A stretch of DNA of 45,831 nt from Mucilaginibacter cryoferens (GTDB lineage Bacteria; Bacteroidota; Bacteroidia; Sphingobacteriales; Sphingobacteriaceae). Below the pieces are notes generated by a model. It made no database searches, was not told where the DNA came from, and saw only the letters and a list, made by a program, of their open reading frames with translations. Location of the stretch: NCBI RefSeq assembly GCF_014205845.1, contig NZ_JACHCR010000036.1, positions 1 to 45,831 of the forward strand. Direction: 5' to 3'. A program made the position numbers and the translations under genes. Of this stretch, positions 8,553-17,199 are shown piece by piece. The stretch's first letter is position 1; each line of letters begins with the position of its first letter.

Positions 8553-9488
8553 CTATATATCCATCAACTCTTTTTTCTTCTTACTCTTCATTCGCTTGGG
8601 AACAAACTCCAGTATTTCGTTTTTGAGGGCCTCTATCATTCTACGCTTCAGAAAGTTGCGTTGTATTACAATGCTCACTTCGCGTGCAGGCTCCGGCGAT
8701 TTAAAGTAACGCACTTTATCCAGTTGCTTATCGCTTAGTTCGGCAAGGGCCAGTTCGGGTAGTATGGTGGCCCCGTTATTTTGGTCTACCATGCGTTTAA
8801 GAGTTTCAACGCTGCCTGTGTTGTATTCAAAATGCTGAAAGCCTTTGGTAGCTTTACGGCGCTGGCAAATGTTTAACACCTGCTCGCGCATGCAATGCCC
8901 TTCGTTAAGTATCCATATCTCTTCCATATCAATATCATCGGGGGTGATATGTTTCTTTTTAGAGAGTTTGCTATTCTTAGACACATAAGCCACAAAGTTT
9001 TCGTAAAACACCGGGATCTCGGTTAAATTACTTTCATGCAGCGGGGTGGATAGGATACCGCAATCAATCATTCCCAATTTTAATTGCTGCACAATCATCT
9101 CGGTGGTTTGCTCCCACACAATGAGTTTTACCTGTGGATATTTTTCTATAAAGCCATGGATAATTTTAGGCAATATATATGGAGATATGGTTGGGATAAT
9201 GCCCACCCTCAACTCGCCCGATAGTTCCTTCTGTCTATCGGTAATAATTTCCTTTATCTTTTCACTTTCAGACAGCATTACACGCGCCTGGGTTATTATT
9301 TCGATACCTATCTCCGTTGGTGTTACGGGCTGCTTACTGCGGTCAAATATTTTTACGCCAAGGGTATCCTCCAGCTTTTGCACCTGCATGCTGAGTGTTG
9401 GCTGGGTAACAAAACATTTTTCGGCCGCTAAAACAAAACTGCGGTAAGTATCAACTGCTACAATGTACTCGAGCTGGGTAATAGTCAT
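8553..9488 (-). CDS. oxyR: OxyR, hydrogen-peroxide-sensing LysR regulator
   Basis: 311 residues from ATG 9488 (MTITQLEYIVAV), chosen because it begins at the LysR winged helix. The N-terminal helix-turn-helix (about 18-38, CFVTQPTLSMQVQKLE) is followed by a substrate-binding-like sensor domain. The two redox cysteines fall at residues 199 and 208 in the motif GHCMREQVLNIC, the same spacing and numbering as Escherichia coli OxyR Cys199/Cys208, so a disulfide switch is expected. It is divergent from the catalase gene, with an OxyR-type site in the shared 92-base promoter region. The C-terminus is Lys-rich (RMKSKKKKEL). Confidence 0.95.
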   Translation of the reverse strand: MTITQLEYIVAVDTYRSFVLAAEKCFVTQPTLSMQVQKLEDTLGVKIFDRSKQPVTPTEIGIEIITQARVMLSESEKIKEIITDRQKELSGELRVGIIPTISPYILPKIIHGFIEKYPQVKLIVWEQTTEMIVQQLKLGMIDCGILSTPLHESNLTEIPVFYENFVAYVSKNSKLSKKKHITPDDIDMEEIWILNEGHCMREQVLNICQRRKATKGFQHFEYNTGSVETLKRMVDQNNGATILPELALAELSDKQLDKVRYFKSPEPAREVSIVIQRNFLKRRMIEALKNEILEFVPKRMKSKKKKELMDI

Positions 9489-9493
9489 ATGAT

Positions 9494-9529
9494 ATAGATA
9501 AACTCTATACAAATATAGCAATTATTGAT
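9494..9529. promoter_or_regulatory. OxyR binding site in oxyR-katA intergenic region
   Basis: ATAG-N7-CTAT (9494-9508) is followed after 6 bases by ATAG-N7-TGAT (9515-9529). This fits the tetrameric OxyR pattern ATAG-N7-CTAT-N7-ATAG-N7-CTAT, with one spacer shortened by a base and a degenerate last element. Its place between oxyR and the catalase gene supports peroxide-dependent control of both. Confidence 0.7.
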
Positions 9530-9580
9530 TTTTTCTATTGAATTATTATAGTGAAGTTTGAATCAGAAACCAACATATTT

Positions 9581-11071
9581 ATGGAAACCAAGAAAAAACT
9601 AACCACTGCTTCGGGCAGACCGTATGTGGAAAACGAAAATTCGCAAACCGCAGGCCCGAGAGGTCCAATCCTGTTGCAGGATTACATTCTTCACGAAAAA
9701 ATGGCCCACTTTAACCGCGAAAGAATCCCCGAGCGTGTAGTGCATGCCAAAGGTTCTGGCGCTTATGGTACCTTAACTATTACACATGATATTAGTAAAT
9801 ACACCCGCGCTAAAGTTTTTAACGCTATTGGTAAGCAAACAAAATTGTTTCTACGCTTTTCTACTGTAGGCGGCGAAAAAGGATCTGCCGATACCGAGCG
9901 CGATCCACGCGGCTTTGCCATTAAATTTTATACCGAAGATGGTAACTGGGACCTGGTTGGTAACAACACCCCCGTATTTTTTATAAAGGACCCTAAAAAG
10001 TTTGGCGATTTTATCCATACCCAAAAACGCGATCCTTATACCAATTGCAAAAGCGCAACCATGATGTGGGATTTTTGGTCGTTAAACCCCGAGAGCCTGC
10101 ACCAGGTAACTATATTGATGAGCGACAGGGGCACGCCTTACGGCTACCGCCACATGGATGGCTTTGGCAGTCATACCTTCTCTTTCATTAATGCCGAAAA
10201 TGAAAGATTCTGGGTAAAATTCCACTTTAAAACATTACAGGGCATCAAAAACTTTACCGACGCCGAAGCCGGCGAGATGCGTGGTAAAGCCCCTGACTTT
10301 GCACAGCACGATCTGTTAACCCATATCGACAATGGCGATTTCCCTAAATGGGCCATGAAAATACAGGTAATGCCCGAGGCCGATGCCAAAACATACCCTA
10401 TTAACCCATTTGACTTAACCAAGGTTTGGCCACATGGCGATTATCCGCTGATTGATGTTGGTGTGTTGGAGCTTAACGAAAACCCCGATAATTATTTTGC
10501 CCACGTAGAACAGGCTGCTTTTGCACCGGCACATGTTATTGATGGCGTTGGTTACTCCCCCGATAAAATGTTACAGGGTCGCATACTATCATACCCTGAT
10601 GCGCACCGTTACCGTTTAGGTGGCAATTACGAACAGATACCTGTAAACAAATGCCCTTACCTGGTAAGCAATTATCAAAGAGATGGCCAGATGACTGTAA
10701 ATGGCAACCATGGCTCGGGACCAAATTATTTCCCTAACAGCTTTGACGATATTGAGGTTGACCAAAGCTACAAGGAACCGGCCTGGGATTTTGGCAGCTC
10801 TGTGGGCGATTGGTTTGACAGAAACGCCGAAGGTGAAAACGATCATTATAGTCAGCCCGGCGCATTGTACCGTTTAATGGATGGCAAGCAAAAGCAAGAC
10901 CTGATAAACAACATCGTAAACTCGATGAGTGGTATTGACGGACCAAAAAAAGACACGATAGTTAACCGCCAGCTTTGCCACTGGTTTCGCGCCGATATTA
11001 ACCTCGGTATGGCCATAGCCAAAGGTCTTGAGCTTGACTTGGCCGAGACGATGAAACAGATGCCGGCTTAG
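9581..11071 (+). CDS. katA: Haem catalase, small-subunit type
   Basis: 496 residues from ATG 9581; an upstream GTG at 9551 would lie in the promoter region. The catalytic His55 is in [12 protein letters not shown], the distal Asn in [12 protein letters not shown], and the proximal haem-ligand Tyr in [17 protein letters not shown]. Length and the absence of a C-terminal flavodoxin-like domain place it among clade 3 small-subunit, NADPH-binding catalases. It decomposes H2O2 in the cytoplasm. Divergent oxyR and the intervening site indicate peroxide induction. A strong intrinsic terminator follows. Confidence 0.96.
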   Translation: METKKKLTTASGRPYVENENSQTAGPRGPILLQDYILHEKMAHFNRERIPERVVHAKGSGAYGTLTITHDISKYTRAKVFNAIGKQTKLFLRFSTVGGEKGSADTERDPRGFAIKFYTEDGNWDLVGNNTPVFFIKDPKKFGDFIHTQKRDPYTNCKSATMMWDFWSLNPESLHQVTILMSDRGTPYGYRHMDGFGSHTFSFINAENERFWVKFHFKTLQGIKNFTDAEAGEMRGKAPDFAQHDLLTHIDNGDFPKWAMKIQVMPEADAKTYPINPFDLTKVWPHGDYPLIDVGVLELNENPDNYFAHVEQAAFAPAHVIDGVGYSPDKMLQGRILSYPDAHRYRLGGNYEQIPVNKCPYLVSNYQRDGQMTVNGNHGSGPNYFPNSFDDIEVDQSYKEPAWDFGSSVGDWFDRNAEGENDHYSQPGALYRLMDGKQKQDLINNIVNSMSGIDGPKKDTIVNRQLCHWFRADINLGMAIAKGLELDLAETMKQMPA

Positions 11072-11075
11072 GTTA

Positions 11076-11200
11076 AGATTTGAGACGTGAGATATGAGAT
11101 TTGAGATGCCTTGCAAAGGGCATCTTTTTTTTTGAAACAAAAATGAGATTTGAAACGCTGATGAAGCTGTCTCAAATCTCATATCTCACGTCTCAAATCT
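11076..11200. repeat. Perfect 31-base inverted repeat, GAGATTTGAGA word family
   Basis: 11076-11106 is the exact reverse complement of 11170-11200; both consist of words such as GATTTGAGACGTGAGATATG. A further copy (ATGAGATTTGAAACG) lies inside the loop. The element fills the space between the convergent catalase and glmS genes, so it can form a hairpin in either transcript. Confidence 0.92.
11104..11133 (+). terminator. Intrinsic terminator of katA
   Basis: GATGCC (11105-11110), an 8-base loop, GGCATC, then nine T residues. It is nested inside the loop of the 31-base inverted repeat. Confidence 0.88.
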
Positions 11201-11207
11201 AATTCCC

Positions 11208-13043
11208 CTACTCTACCGTAACCGATTTCGCCAGGTTTCTTGGCTGATCTACATTACAACCCCTCATCACCGCAATGTGGTAAGCCAATAATTGCAATGG
11301 TATAGTGGCTATCAGCGGCACAAAAGCCTCATGGGTTTGGGGTATTTCAATTACATAATCGGCCATGGCCTTAACCTCGGTATCACCTTCGGTAACAATG
11401 GCTATAACGTGACCTTTGCGGGCCTTTACTTCTTGTATATTGCTAATCACCTTCTCGTACGATGAGCTTTGGGTTGCAATTACTACAACCGGCATTTCAT
11501 CGTCAATAAGGGCGATAGGGCCGTGCTTCATTTCGGCAGCAGGGTAACCTTCGGCATGAATGTAAGAGATCTCTTTTAGTTTCAAAGCTCCCTCTAAAGC
11601 AACCGGAAACGAACTGCCCCTGCCCAGGAACAGGCAATTGGTAGAGTCTTTAAACCTGGCGGCTATCTCCATTACATGATCATTACATTTTAAGGCCTGC
11701 TCAACCAACTGCGGAATCTGGTTTAATTCGGTTAAATATTCAACCAGTTTGCTTTGGGTAATTTTGCCCCGTTGCTGGGCTATGTAAAAAGCAATCAGCG
11801 TTAGTACACTCACCTGGGCCGTAAAAGCCTTGGTTGATGCCACACCAATCTCGGGGCCGGCGTGCGTATAAACACCGGCATGCGTAGTACGCGGTATAGA
11901 TGCACCAACCACATTACAAACGCCAAAAATAGTGGCGCCCTTTTCTTTAGCTAACTCAATGGCAGCCATTGTATCGGCCGTTTCGCCCGATTGGGAGATG
12001 GCGATAACCAGGTCCTTCTCGGTAATAATAGGGTTACGGTATCTAAACTCCGAAGCATACTCCACCTCTACCGGTACGCGGGCATACTCCTCTATCAGAT
12101 ATTCGCCCACTAAACCGGCATGCCATGAGGTACCACAGGCTATAATGATAATACGGTCAACATTTTTTAGTTTTTCGGTATATTCCTTTATCCCACCCAG
12201 CTGTACCTTACCCAGCTGCGGATAAATACGGCCGCGTAAACAATCGCGGATAGACCGTGGCTGCTCATATATCTCCTTTAACATAAAGTGATCGTAGCCG
12301 CCTTTTTCAAGCATTTCCAGCTTCAGATCAAGTTCCTGGATGTAGGGGGTTTGTACCGAGTTATCAATATTTTTTATCAACAAGGTATCGCGATGAACAA
12401 AGGCGATCTCGTTATCGTTAAGGTAGATCACGTTTTTAGTGTACTCCACAATAGGAGTAGCATCAGAGGCTATAAAATATTCGCCTTTGCCCACACCAAT
12501 AACCATGGGGCTGCCTTTACGGGCGGCAATCAGCAGATCGGGCTCATCGGCGCTCATGATCACTATAGCGTATGCACCAATAACCTTATTAAGGGCTACT
12601 CTTACTGCTTCGCGCAAGTCGAGGCCCGTTTGCTCTATAATATCCTCTATCAGGTGAATTAAAACCTCGGTATCGGTATCGCTTTTAAATACATGACCTT
12701 TGGCCGTAAGCGTTTCTTTAATGACCCCGTAATTTTCGATGATGCCGTTATGGATGATGGTAAGCTTACGGTTACCTGACGAGTGCGGGTGCGAGTTTCT
12801 ATCACTTGGCTCGCCGTGGGTAGCCCAGCGGGTATGGCCCATCCCTATTGAGCCTTTCAGATCAATATCCTTCACAAACTTTTCCAGATCATCTACCTTA
12901 CCGGCTTTTTTATAAACCTTAAGTTCTTTATCTAACAAGGCAACGCCGGCGCTGTCATAGCCCCTGTATTCTAAACGATGGAGTCCCTTTATAATAATGG
13001 GATACGCATCCCTGAAACCTATATAACCAACAATTCCGCACAT
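11208..13043 (-). CDS. glmS: Glutamine-fructose-6-phosphate aminotransferase
   Basis: 611 residues, full length. Starts MCGIVGYIG with the catalytic Cys2 of the N-terminal Ntn glutaminase domain (about 1-220; RGYDSAGVA and GHTRWATHG are the glutamine site). Two SIS domains follow (about 285-430 and 460-600), with the sugar-phosphate motifs ACGTSWHAG and SQSGETADT, and the protein ends DQPRNLAKSVTVE, the standard mobile C-terminal tail. It makes glucosamine-6-phosphate for peptidoglycan and LPS; anmK and nagB at the other end of the window recycle the same sugars. No glmS ribozyme was seen in its short leader. Confidence 0.97.
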   Translation of the reverse strand: MCGIVGYIGFRDAYPIIIKGLHRLEYRGYDSAGVALLDKELKVYKKAGKVDDLEKFVKDIDLKGSIGMGHTRWATHGEPSDRNSHPHSSGNRKLTIIHNGIIENYGVIKETLTAKGHVFKSDTDTEVLIHLIEDIIEQTGLDLREAVRVALNKVIGAYAIVIMSADEPDLLIAARKGSPMVIGVGKGEYFIASDATPIVEYTKNVIYLNDNEIAFVHRDTLLIKNIDNSVQTPYIQELDLKLEMLEKGGYDHFMLKEIYEQPRSIRDCLRGRIYPQLGKVQLGGIKEYTEKLKNVDRIIIIACGTSWHAGLVGEYLIEEYARVPVEVEYASEFRYRNPIITEKDLVIAISQSGETADTMAAIELAKEKGATIFGVCNVVGASIPRTTHAGVYTHAGPEIGVASTKAFTAQVSVLTLIAFYIAQQRGKITQSKLVEYLTELNQIPQLVEQALKCNDHVMEIAARFKDSTNCLFLGRGSSFPVALEGALKLKEISYIHAEGYPAAEMKHGPIALIDDEMPVVVIATQSSSYEKVISNIQEVKARKGHVIAIVTEGDTEVKAMADYVIEIPQTHEAFVPLIATIPLQLLAYHIAVMRGCNVDQPRNLAKSVTVE

Positions 13044-13190
13044 AGTAAAAATTTAGTATTTGTAAGTGGGGCAAAAATATCAGCTATATAACATACATCA
13101 CAGGTAATTATTTTAATTATTTAATAAAAGAGCAACTTTTTTTCGTACTTAAAAATTAATTTTAAGAAGTACTTTGGGCTTAAACAAAAA

Positions 13191-13209
13191 AATCCCCTAA
13201 GCGGGGATT
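13191..13209 (-). terminator. Intrinsic terminator downstream of the DUF4270 gene
   Basis: AATCCCC (13191-13197) pairs with GGGGATT (13203-13209). On the minus strand the stem is followed by a run of seven T, so it ends transcription coming from the DUF4270 gene before glmS. Confidence 0.85.
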
Positions 13210-13232
13210 CTTTTTATTTATTTAAGCTTTTT

Positions 13233-14633
13233 TTACTTTCCTATTTTGGTGTATATAATGTTCAGCTTAATACGGTAAGGCGAGTTTTTATCGTTACCTA
13301 TCAGTATTACACGCCCTGCAGTTTGCACACTTGGGTTAATGCTGGAAGCACCGGTAGTTGATGTAACCTCGCTGGTATCAATAGGTGCTATATAGGTTCC
13401 ATAGTCAACCGTTTTTTTACGGATGAGGTTCTGAATATAACTGGTGATAACAAAGCGGTATGCTTTAACAGGCTCTTTGGTTGTACGGGTATAAAAACCA
13501 CCAAATATGCCCGCCTGGTAAAGAGGATCGGCACTTGAAGCATCCTGTATCAGAATACGCTGATTCGCAATATCCAGCTGGTACATGGTTAACTTAGGGA
13601 AAGCCGCATACGGTATTGCCGAACCCGGCACCGGCGTTATAACCAACTCGGCCCTGTTCAATACTATCGAATCGGGATTAAGCTTGCTGATGATAGGGAA
13701 AGCCACCTTTGCACGTAACGCGCCCAAACCCTGCAAGTAAAATGAGGCTTGCGTAGTTGTTGCTGTTTTTGCTTTTGCTACAGCAGTGCTATACGTGTGC
13801 TTAATTTCTGCAGCATGTATAGGGAAAGTTAATGATAAGCTTGCCGTATCCGTAGTGGTATCAAGCTTGGTTTTATAAAATACATCCAGGTGCGATGCTG
13901 TTGTTGCCAGGTTTAATTGTATTGTACCACCGGCGTTTGAAGGCTGTGCGCGCTGCAACGTAAGATATAAACCCTTAACCGCGTTCTGGAAAGCGGCATC
14001 AGATGCCAGCGCTGTACCATTTGCGTTAAACAAATTATCGTAAATAAATTTCTGGCTAAAAGCTACACGTAACTGTGGTGCTACCCTTTGTACAGTATCG
14101 ATAGTATCTTTACGTATACGGGCAATAGTTAAACTATCGTGTGTATTGGCGGTAAAAGTTTTGGTTGCCAAAACTGTAGCCTGATTATTCCAATGCGAGT
14201 TGGCGTAATAAGTTTGACTTAGCGGTTTATCTGTTAACTGGTATACGTTGATTTTATACTTGGTAGCAACAGAATCGCCATAAAAGCCGTCGGCGTAGCC
14301 GAGTACCAGCACGGCCGAATCGATGGTAAGCGTACCCGCCGGCACCGTGTATGGTGTTGTTGGCATAAGTAAAGCCAAGGCAACGTTTGATTTAACAGTA
14401 CCAAAAACAGGGTCAACAAACTCACCAAGTGGTGTTTTGGTTAAACCAGATGTAATTACGGCAGTTGAATCTTCGGCAACCGTATTAATGGTAACACTGG
14501 TATCAACAAGCAAGCTGCCGCTTACCTGGGTTGATGTATCCACACCTAAACCTATACCATCCTGGCGCTTACAGCTATTCAAAATAAAAAGACTTATTAA
14601 CAGGGTCAATAAGTCTAATCGGAAAAATTTCAT
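13233..14633 (-). CDS. DUF4270 lipoprotein
   Basis: 466 residues. The lipobox FILNSC (Cys21) is followed by KRQDGIGLGVD, the conserved start of DUF4270 proteins, and by GEFVDPVFGTVKSNVAL. The rest is predicted beta-rich and rich in Thr, Ala and Val, ending in a segment LIGNDKNSPYRIKLNIIYTK typical of the family. DUF4270 lipoproteins are widespread in Bacteroidota, often encoded near the glycogen-synthase-like and pantothenate genes as here; function is unknown. It is 15 bases downstream of the GT5-like gene and probably cotranscribed with it. Confidence 0.88.
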   Translation of the reverse strand: MKFFRLDLLTLLISLFILNSCKRQDGIGLGVDTSTQVSGSLLVDTSVTINTVAEDSTAVITSGLTKTPLGEFVDPVFGTVKSNVALALLMPTTPYTVPAGTLTIDSAVLVLGYADGFYGDSVATKYKINVYQLTDKPLSQTYYANSHWNNQATVLATKTFTANTHDSLTIARIRKDTIDTVQRVAPQLRVAFSQKFIYDNLFNANGTALASDAAFQNAVKGLYLTLQRAQPSNAGGTIQLNLATTASHLDVFYKTKLDTTTDTASLSLTFPIHAAEIKHTYSTAVAKAKTATTTQASFYLQGLGALRAKVAFPIISKLNPDSIVLNRAELVITPVPGSAIPYAAFPKLTMYQLDIANQRILIQDASSADPLYQAGIFGGFYTRTTKEPVKAYRFVITSYIQNLIRKKTVDYGTYIAPIDTSEVTSTTGASSINPSVQTAGRVILIGNDKNSPYRIKLNIIYTKIGK

Positions 14634-14648
14634 ATATAATATTAAGTC

Positions 14649-15476
14649 TTATGCAACATGCACCAATTCGTCGTTGGTAATTTCGTCGTAAAAATTGTAA
14701 TAATTTTCGAAATCTGCGGTAGAATCAAATTCTAAAACAGATTTATTGCTGTTTTTAACATTATTTAACACATCTGCATCAATATTCTCGCTGCCTAAAA
14801 CAATCCCGTCTGAGTATTGAATTGCACCGGCATAAAGCGCGGTATTTGTGCCTTCCTTGTAAGCTTCAACGTGCTCTTCGGTCATGTTGCTCATGATAGC
14901 TTTTTGTATAAACTCGGCACCAAGCTTATCTTTAAAATCATTCTCGTAAATAGAGTAAATAATTTTTGAGTGCTTAAATGTAGGATCGTCTTTGTAAGTA
15001 GTTTTTAAGTACGCAGGTACCAAAGCACTTAACCATCCATGGCAATGGATAATATCGGGCGCCCAGCCTAATTTTTTAACGGTCTCCAATGCACCTTTGC
15101 AAAAGAAAATCATTCGCTCGTCATTATCGGCGTAAAATTTACCGTCTTTATCACCAAACACATGTTTACGCTGAAAATATTCTTCATTATCTAAAAAATA
15201 CACCTGCATACGTGCTGCCGGGATTGATGCTACTTTAATGATCAGCGGGTTATCATTATCGTTAATAATGATATTCATACCCGATAAACGGATAACTTCA
15301 TGAAGTCTGTTCCTGCGCTCGTTAATATTGCCAAAACGCGGCATAAGGATACGAATTTCGAATCCTTTCTCCTGCATTGCCTGCGGAAGTTGGCGTGTTA
15401 TTTCAGCAATTTTTGTGAGTTCAAGGAAAGGAGACATTTCATGAGTTATAAACAATAGCTTAGATTTACCCATCAC
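14649..15476 (-). CDS. Glycogen/starch synthase-like protein, GT5 N-terminal domain only
   Basis: 275 residues that align with only the N-terminal Rossmann domain of glycogen synthase (GlgA, normally about 470 residues). It starts KLLFITHEMSPFLELTKIAEITRQLP where true GlgA has ...PFAKTGGLADV...LP, so the ADP-glucose-binding KTGGL motif is replaced. HCHGWLSALVPAYLKT matches the conserved HxHDW region with Gly for Asp. The C-terminal GT-B domain with the catalytic Glu pair is absent, and no remnant is seen. It is probably not a working synthase. Divergent from panC. Confidence 0.82.
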   Translation of the reverse strand: MMGKSKLLFITHEMSPFLELTKIAEITRQLPQAMQEKGFEIRILMPRFGNINERRNRLHEVIRLSGMNIIINDNDNPLIIKVASIPAARMQVYFLDNEEYFQRKHVFGDKDGKFYADNDERMIFFCKGALETVKKLGWAPDIIHCHGWLSALVPAYLKTTYKDDPTFKHSKIIYSIYENDFKDKLGAEFIQKAIMSNMTEEHVEAYKEGTNTALYAGAIQYSDGIVLGSENIDADVLNNVKNSNKSVLEFDSTADFENYYNFYDEITNDELVHVA

Positions 15477-15628
15477 TTAATCAGTATTAAAAATATGTAA
15501 AGAAGTCAAAAAATTTGAGTCTGCAAATATAATCAATATTATATGAACTGTCAACGAATTATACAAGTAACTTTTGGTATTTTTTGCGTAAATGCACACC
15601 TTTGCCAAATTTTGTAATTTACATTGCA

Positions 15629-16459
15629 TTGAAAATATTTACCACCAGGCACCAAATAGCGCAATATTTTACCCATAAAACAGGCAAAACCATTGGGTTT
15701 GTACCAACTATGGGCGCATTGCACAATGGCCACATATCATTAATTAAGCGGGCGCAACAGGCTTGCAACGAAGTTGTATGCAGCATTTTTGTAAACCCCA
15801 CACAGTTTAACGACCCCAAAGACCTGGAAAAATACCCCCGCCCAATAGCTGCGGATATTGCCATGCTGGAGCAGGCCGGCTGCGATATTTTGTTCAATCC
15901 GCCGGTGAGCGAAATTTATGATAATAATGAGAAATGGCATTTAAACATAGGCAATCTGGAGCATTTACTGGAAGGCGAATTTAGACCGGGCCACTACCAG
16001 GGCGTTATGCAGGTGGTAAATAAGCTGTTTAATATTGTTAAGCCCGATCTGGCTTTTTTTGGCCAGAAAGACTATCAGCAATTTATGGTGATCAGTAAAA
16101 TGGTAGAATTATTGAACATGCCCGTTAAACTGGTGATGTGCCCCATTCAACGCGAAACAGATGGCCTGGCCATGAGTTCCAGAAACGTTCATTTAACTGC
16201 CTACGACCGGCAGCACGCCCTTATTCTGTCAAAAGCACTAAGCGGGGTGAAGGATAGTTTTGGCATTGCCGATATTCCTCAACTACAGCTACAAGCCAAA
16301 CAACTCATAAACAGCGAACCCGGCATAGGGCTCGAATATTTTGAAATTGTTGATGGCGATACCCTAACCCCGGTTAGCAGTAATACCAAAAGCATAGTTG
16401 CCCTTGTAGCGGCCCGCGCAGGCAAAACAAGACTGATAGATAATATGTTGATTGTTTAA
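15629..16459 (+). CDS. panC: Pantothenate synthetase
   Basis: About 276 residues if it starts at TTG 15629 (LKIFTTRHQ, the usual first strand); another TTG at 15584 would add 15 residues without family support, and no ATG lies between. Motifs PTMGALHNGHISL (the HIGH-like ATP site), FVNPTQF, FFGQKDYQQ and MSSRNVHL (KMSKS-like) are all present. It joins pantoate and beta-alanine with ATP hydrolysis, giving pantothenate for CoA. The panD gene follows and makes the beta-alanine, so the two cooperate, though a 186-base repeat island separates them. Confidence 0.95.
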   Translation: MKIFTTRHQIAQYFTHKTGKTIGFVPTMGALHNGHISLIKRAQQACNEVVCSIFVNPTQFNDPKDLEKYPRPIAADIAMLEQAGCDILFNPPVSEIYDNNEKWHLNIGNLEHLLEGEFRPGHYQGVMQVVNKLFNIVKPDLAFFGQKDYQQFMVISKMVELLNMPVKLVMCPIQRETDGLAMSSRNVHLTAYDRQHALILSKALSGVKDSFGIADIPQLQLQAKQLINSEPGIGLEYFEIVDGDTLTPVSSNTKSIVALVAARAGKTRLIDNMLIV

Positions 16460-16469
16460 TATAGCTTGT

Positions 16470-16620
16470 AGTTCATGGATCATAGTAAAAAAGTTCCTGG
16501 TTATAAATCCGATAACTTCCGGCAATGATCTGTGAACCATCAACTATGAACCCCATATCTACATCCAACTGTAAACTTTCCGGCTACCATTTATGAACCA
16601 TTAACTATCAACTTCTATTG
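16470..16620. repeat. Word repeats GAACCATyAACTATsAAC between panC and panD
   Basis: Two direct copies of AACTTyCCGGC...GAACCATyAACTATsAAC (about 16514-16550 and 16573-16612) are preceded by an inverted partial copy, GTTCATGGATCATAGTAAA (16473-16491). The panD promoter seems to lie at the right edge. Confidence 0.7.
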
Positions 16621-16633
16621 AACAATTTATTTA

Positions 16634-16641
16634 TAACTTTG
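16634..16641 (+). promoter_or_regulatory. panD -7 box
   Basis: TAACTTTG matches the Bacteroidota TAnnTTTG box and ends 4 bases before the panD ATG at 16646. A -33 TTG at normal spacing is not clear (nearest TTG at 16618). If used, the mRNA would have almost no leader. Confidence 0.45.
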
Positions 16642-16645
16642 CACC

Positions 16646-16996
16646 ATGATTATTGAGATATTAAAGTCCAAAATTCACAGGGTGAAGGTAACGCAGGCAG
16701 AACTGAATTACGTGGGCAGTATTACAATTGACGAAGACCTGATCGAAGCGGCTAACATTATACCGAACGAGAAAGTACAGATAGTAAACAACAACAACGG
16801 CGCCCGCTTTGAAACTTATGTTATCAGAGGCGAACGCGGCAGCGGCACAGTTTGCCTTAATGGCGCTACTGCCAGGCTTGCCCAGGTTGGCGATGTGGTT
16901 ATCATTATGTCGTACGCGTATATGGAACGCGAAGAGGCCCGTGTTTATGAGCCCATATTGGTGTTCCCGGATGCAGATAATAAACTGATCAGGTAA
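16646..16996 (+). CDS. panD: Aspartate 1-decarboxylase
   Basis: 116 residues, the normal proenzyme size. The self-cleavage site is Gly24-Ser25 in NYVGSITID, which yields the pyruvoyl cofactor on Ser25. [25 protein letters not shown] and the [14 protein letters not shown] segment match the catalytic barrel. It makes beta-alanine from aspartate for the PanC step encoded just upstream. Start is the ATG at 16646; the gene is followed by a clear terminator. Confidence 0.97.
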   Translation: MIIEILKSKIHRVKVTQAELNYVGSITIDEDLIEAANIIPNEKVQIVNNNNGARFETYVIRGERGSGTVCLNGATARLAQVGDVVIIMSYAYMEREEARVYEPILVFPDADNKLIR

Positions 16997-17026
16997 CAAC
17001 AACATCTTATTAAAAAACTCATTTGC

Positions 17027-17053
17027 AGCGGCTTTAAAAGGGCCGCTTTTTTT
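17027..17053 (+). terminator. Intrinsic terminator of panD
   Basis: AGCGGC (17027-17032) pairs with GCCGCT (17042-17047), followed by seven T. Confidence 0.9.
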
Positions 17054-17199
17054 ATGCGCGCTGCTTTGCTAAATAGCAGCAGGTATACCACCATGCCTCC
17101 TTCTTAACAATTAAATAACAAGCAAAGGTTTATTTAATAATTTTACACCGATGCCTTAATAAAGTAAATTAGGCCCCTTATAATGCACTTGCTTTATCA

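Noticed and set aside
13044..13100. glmS ribozyme in the glmS leader
   Set aside because: The leader is short and AT-rich and shows none of the ribozyme's conserved core.
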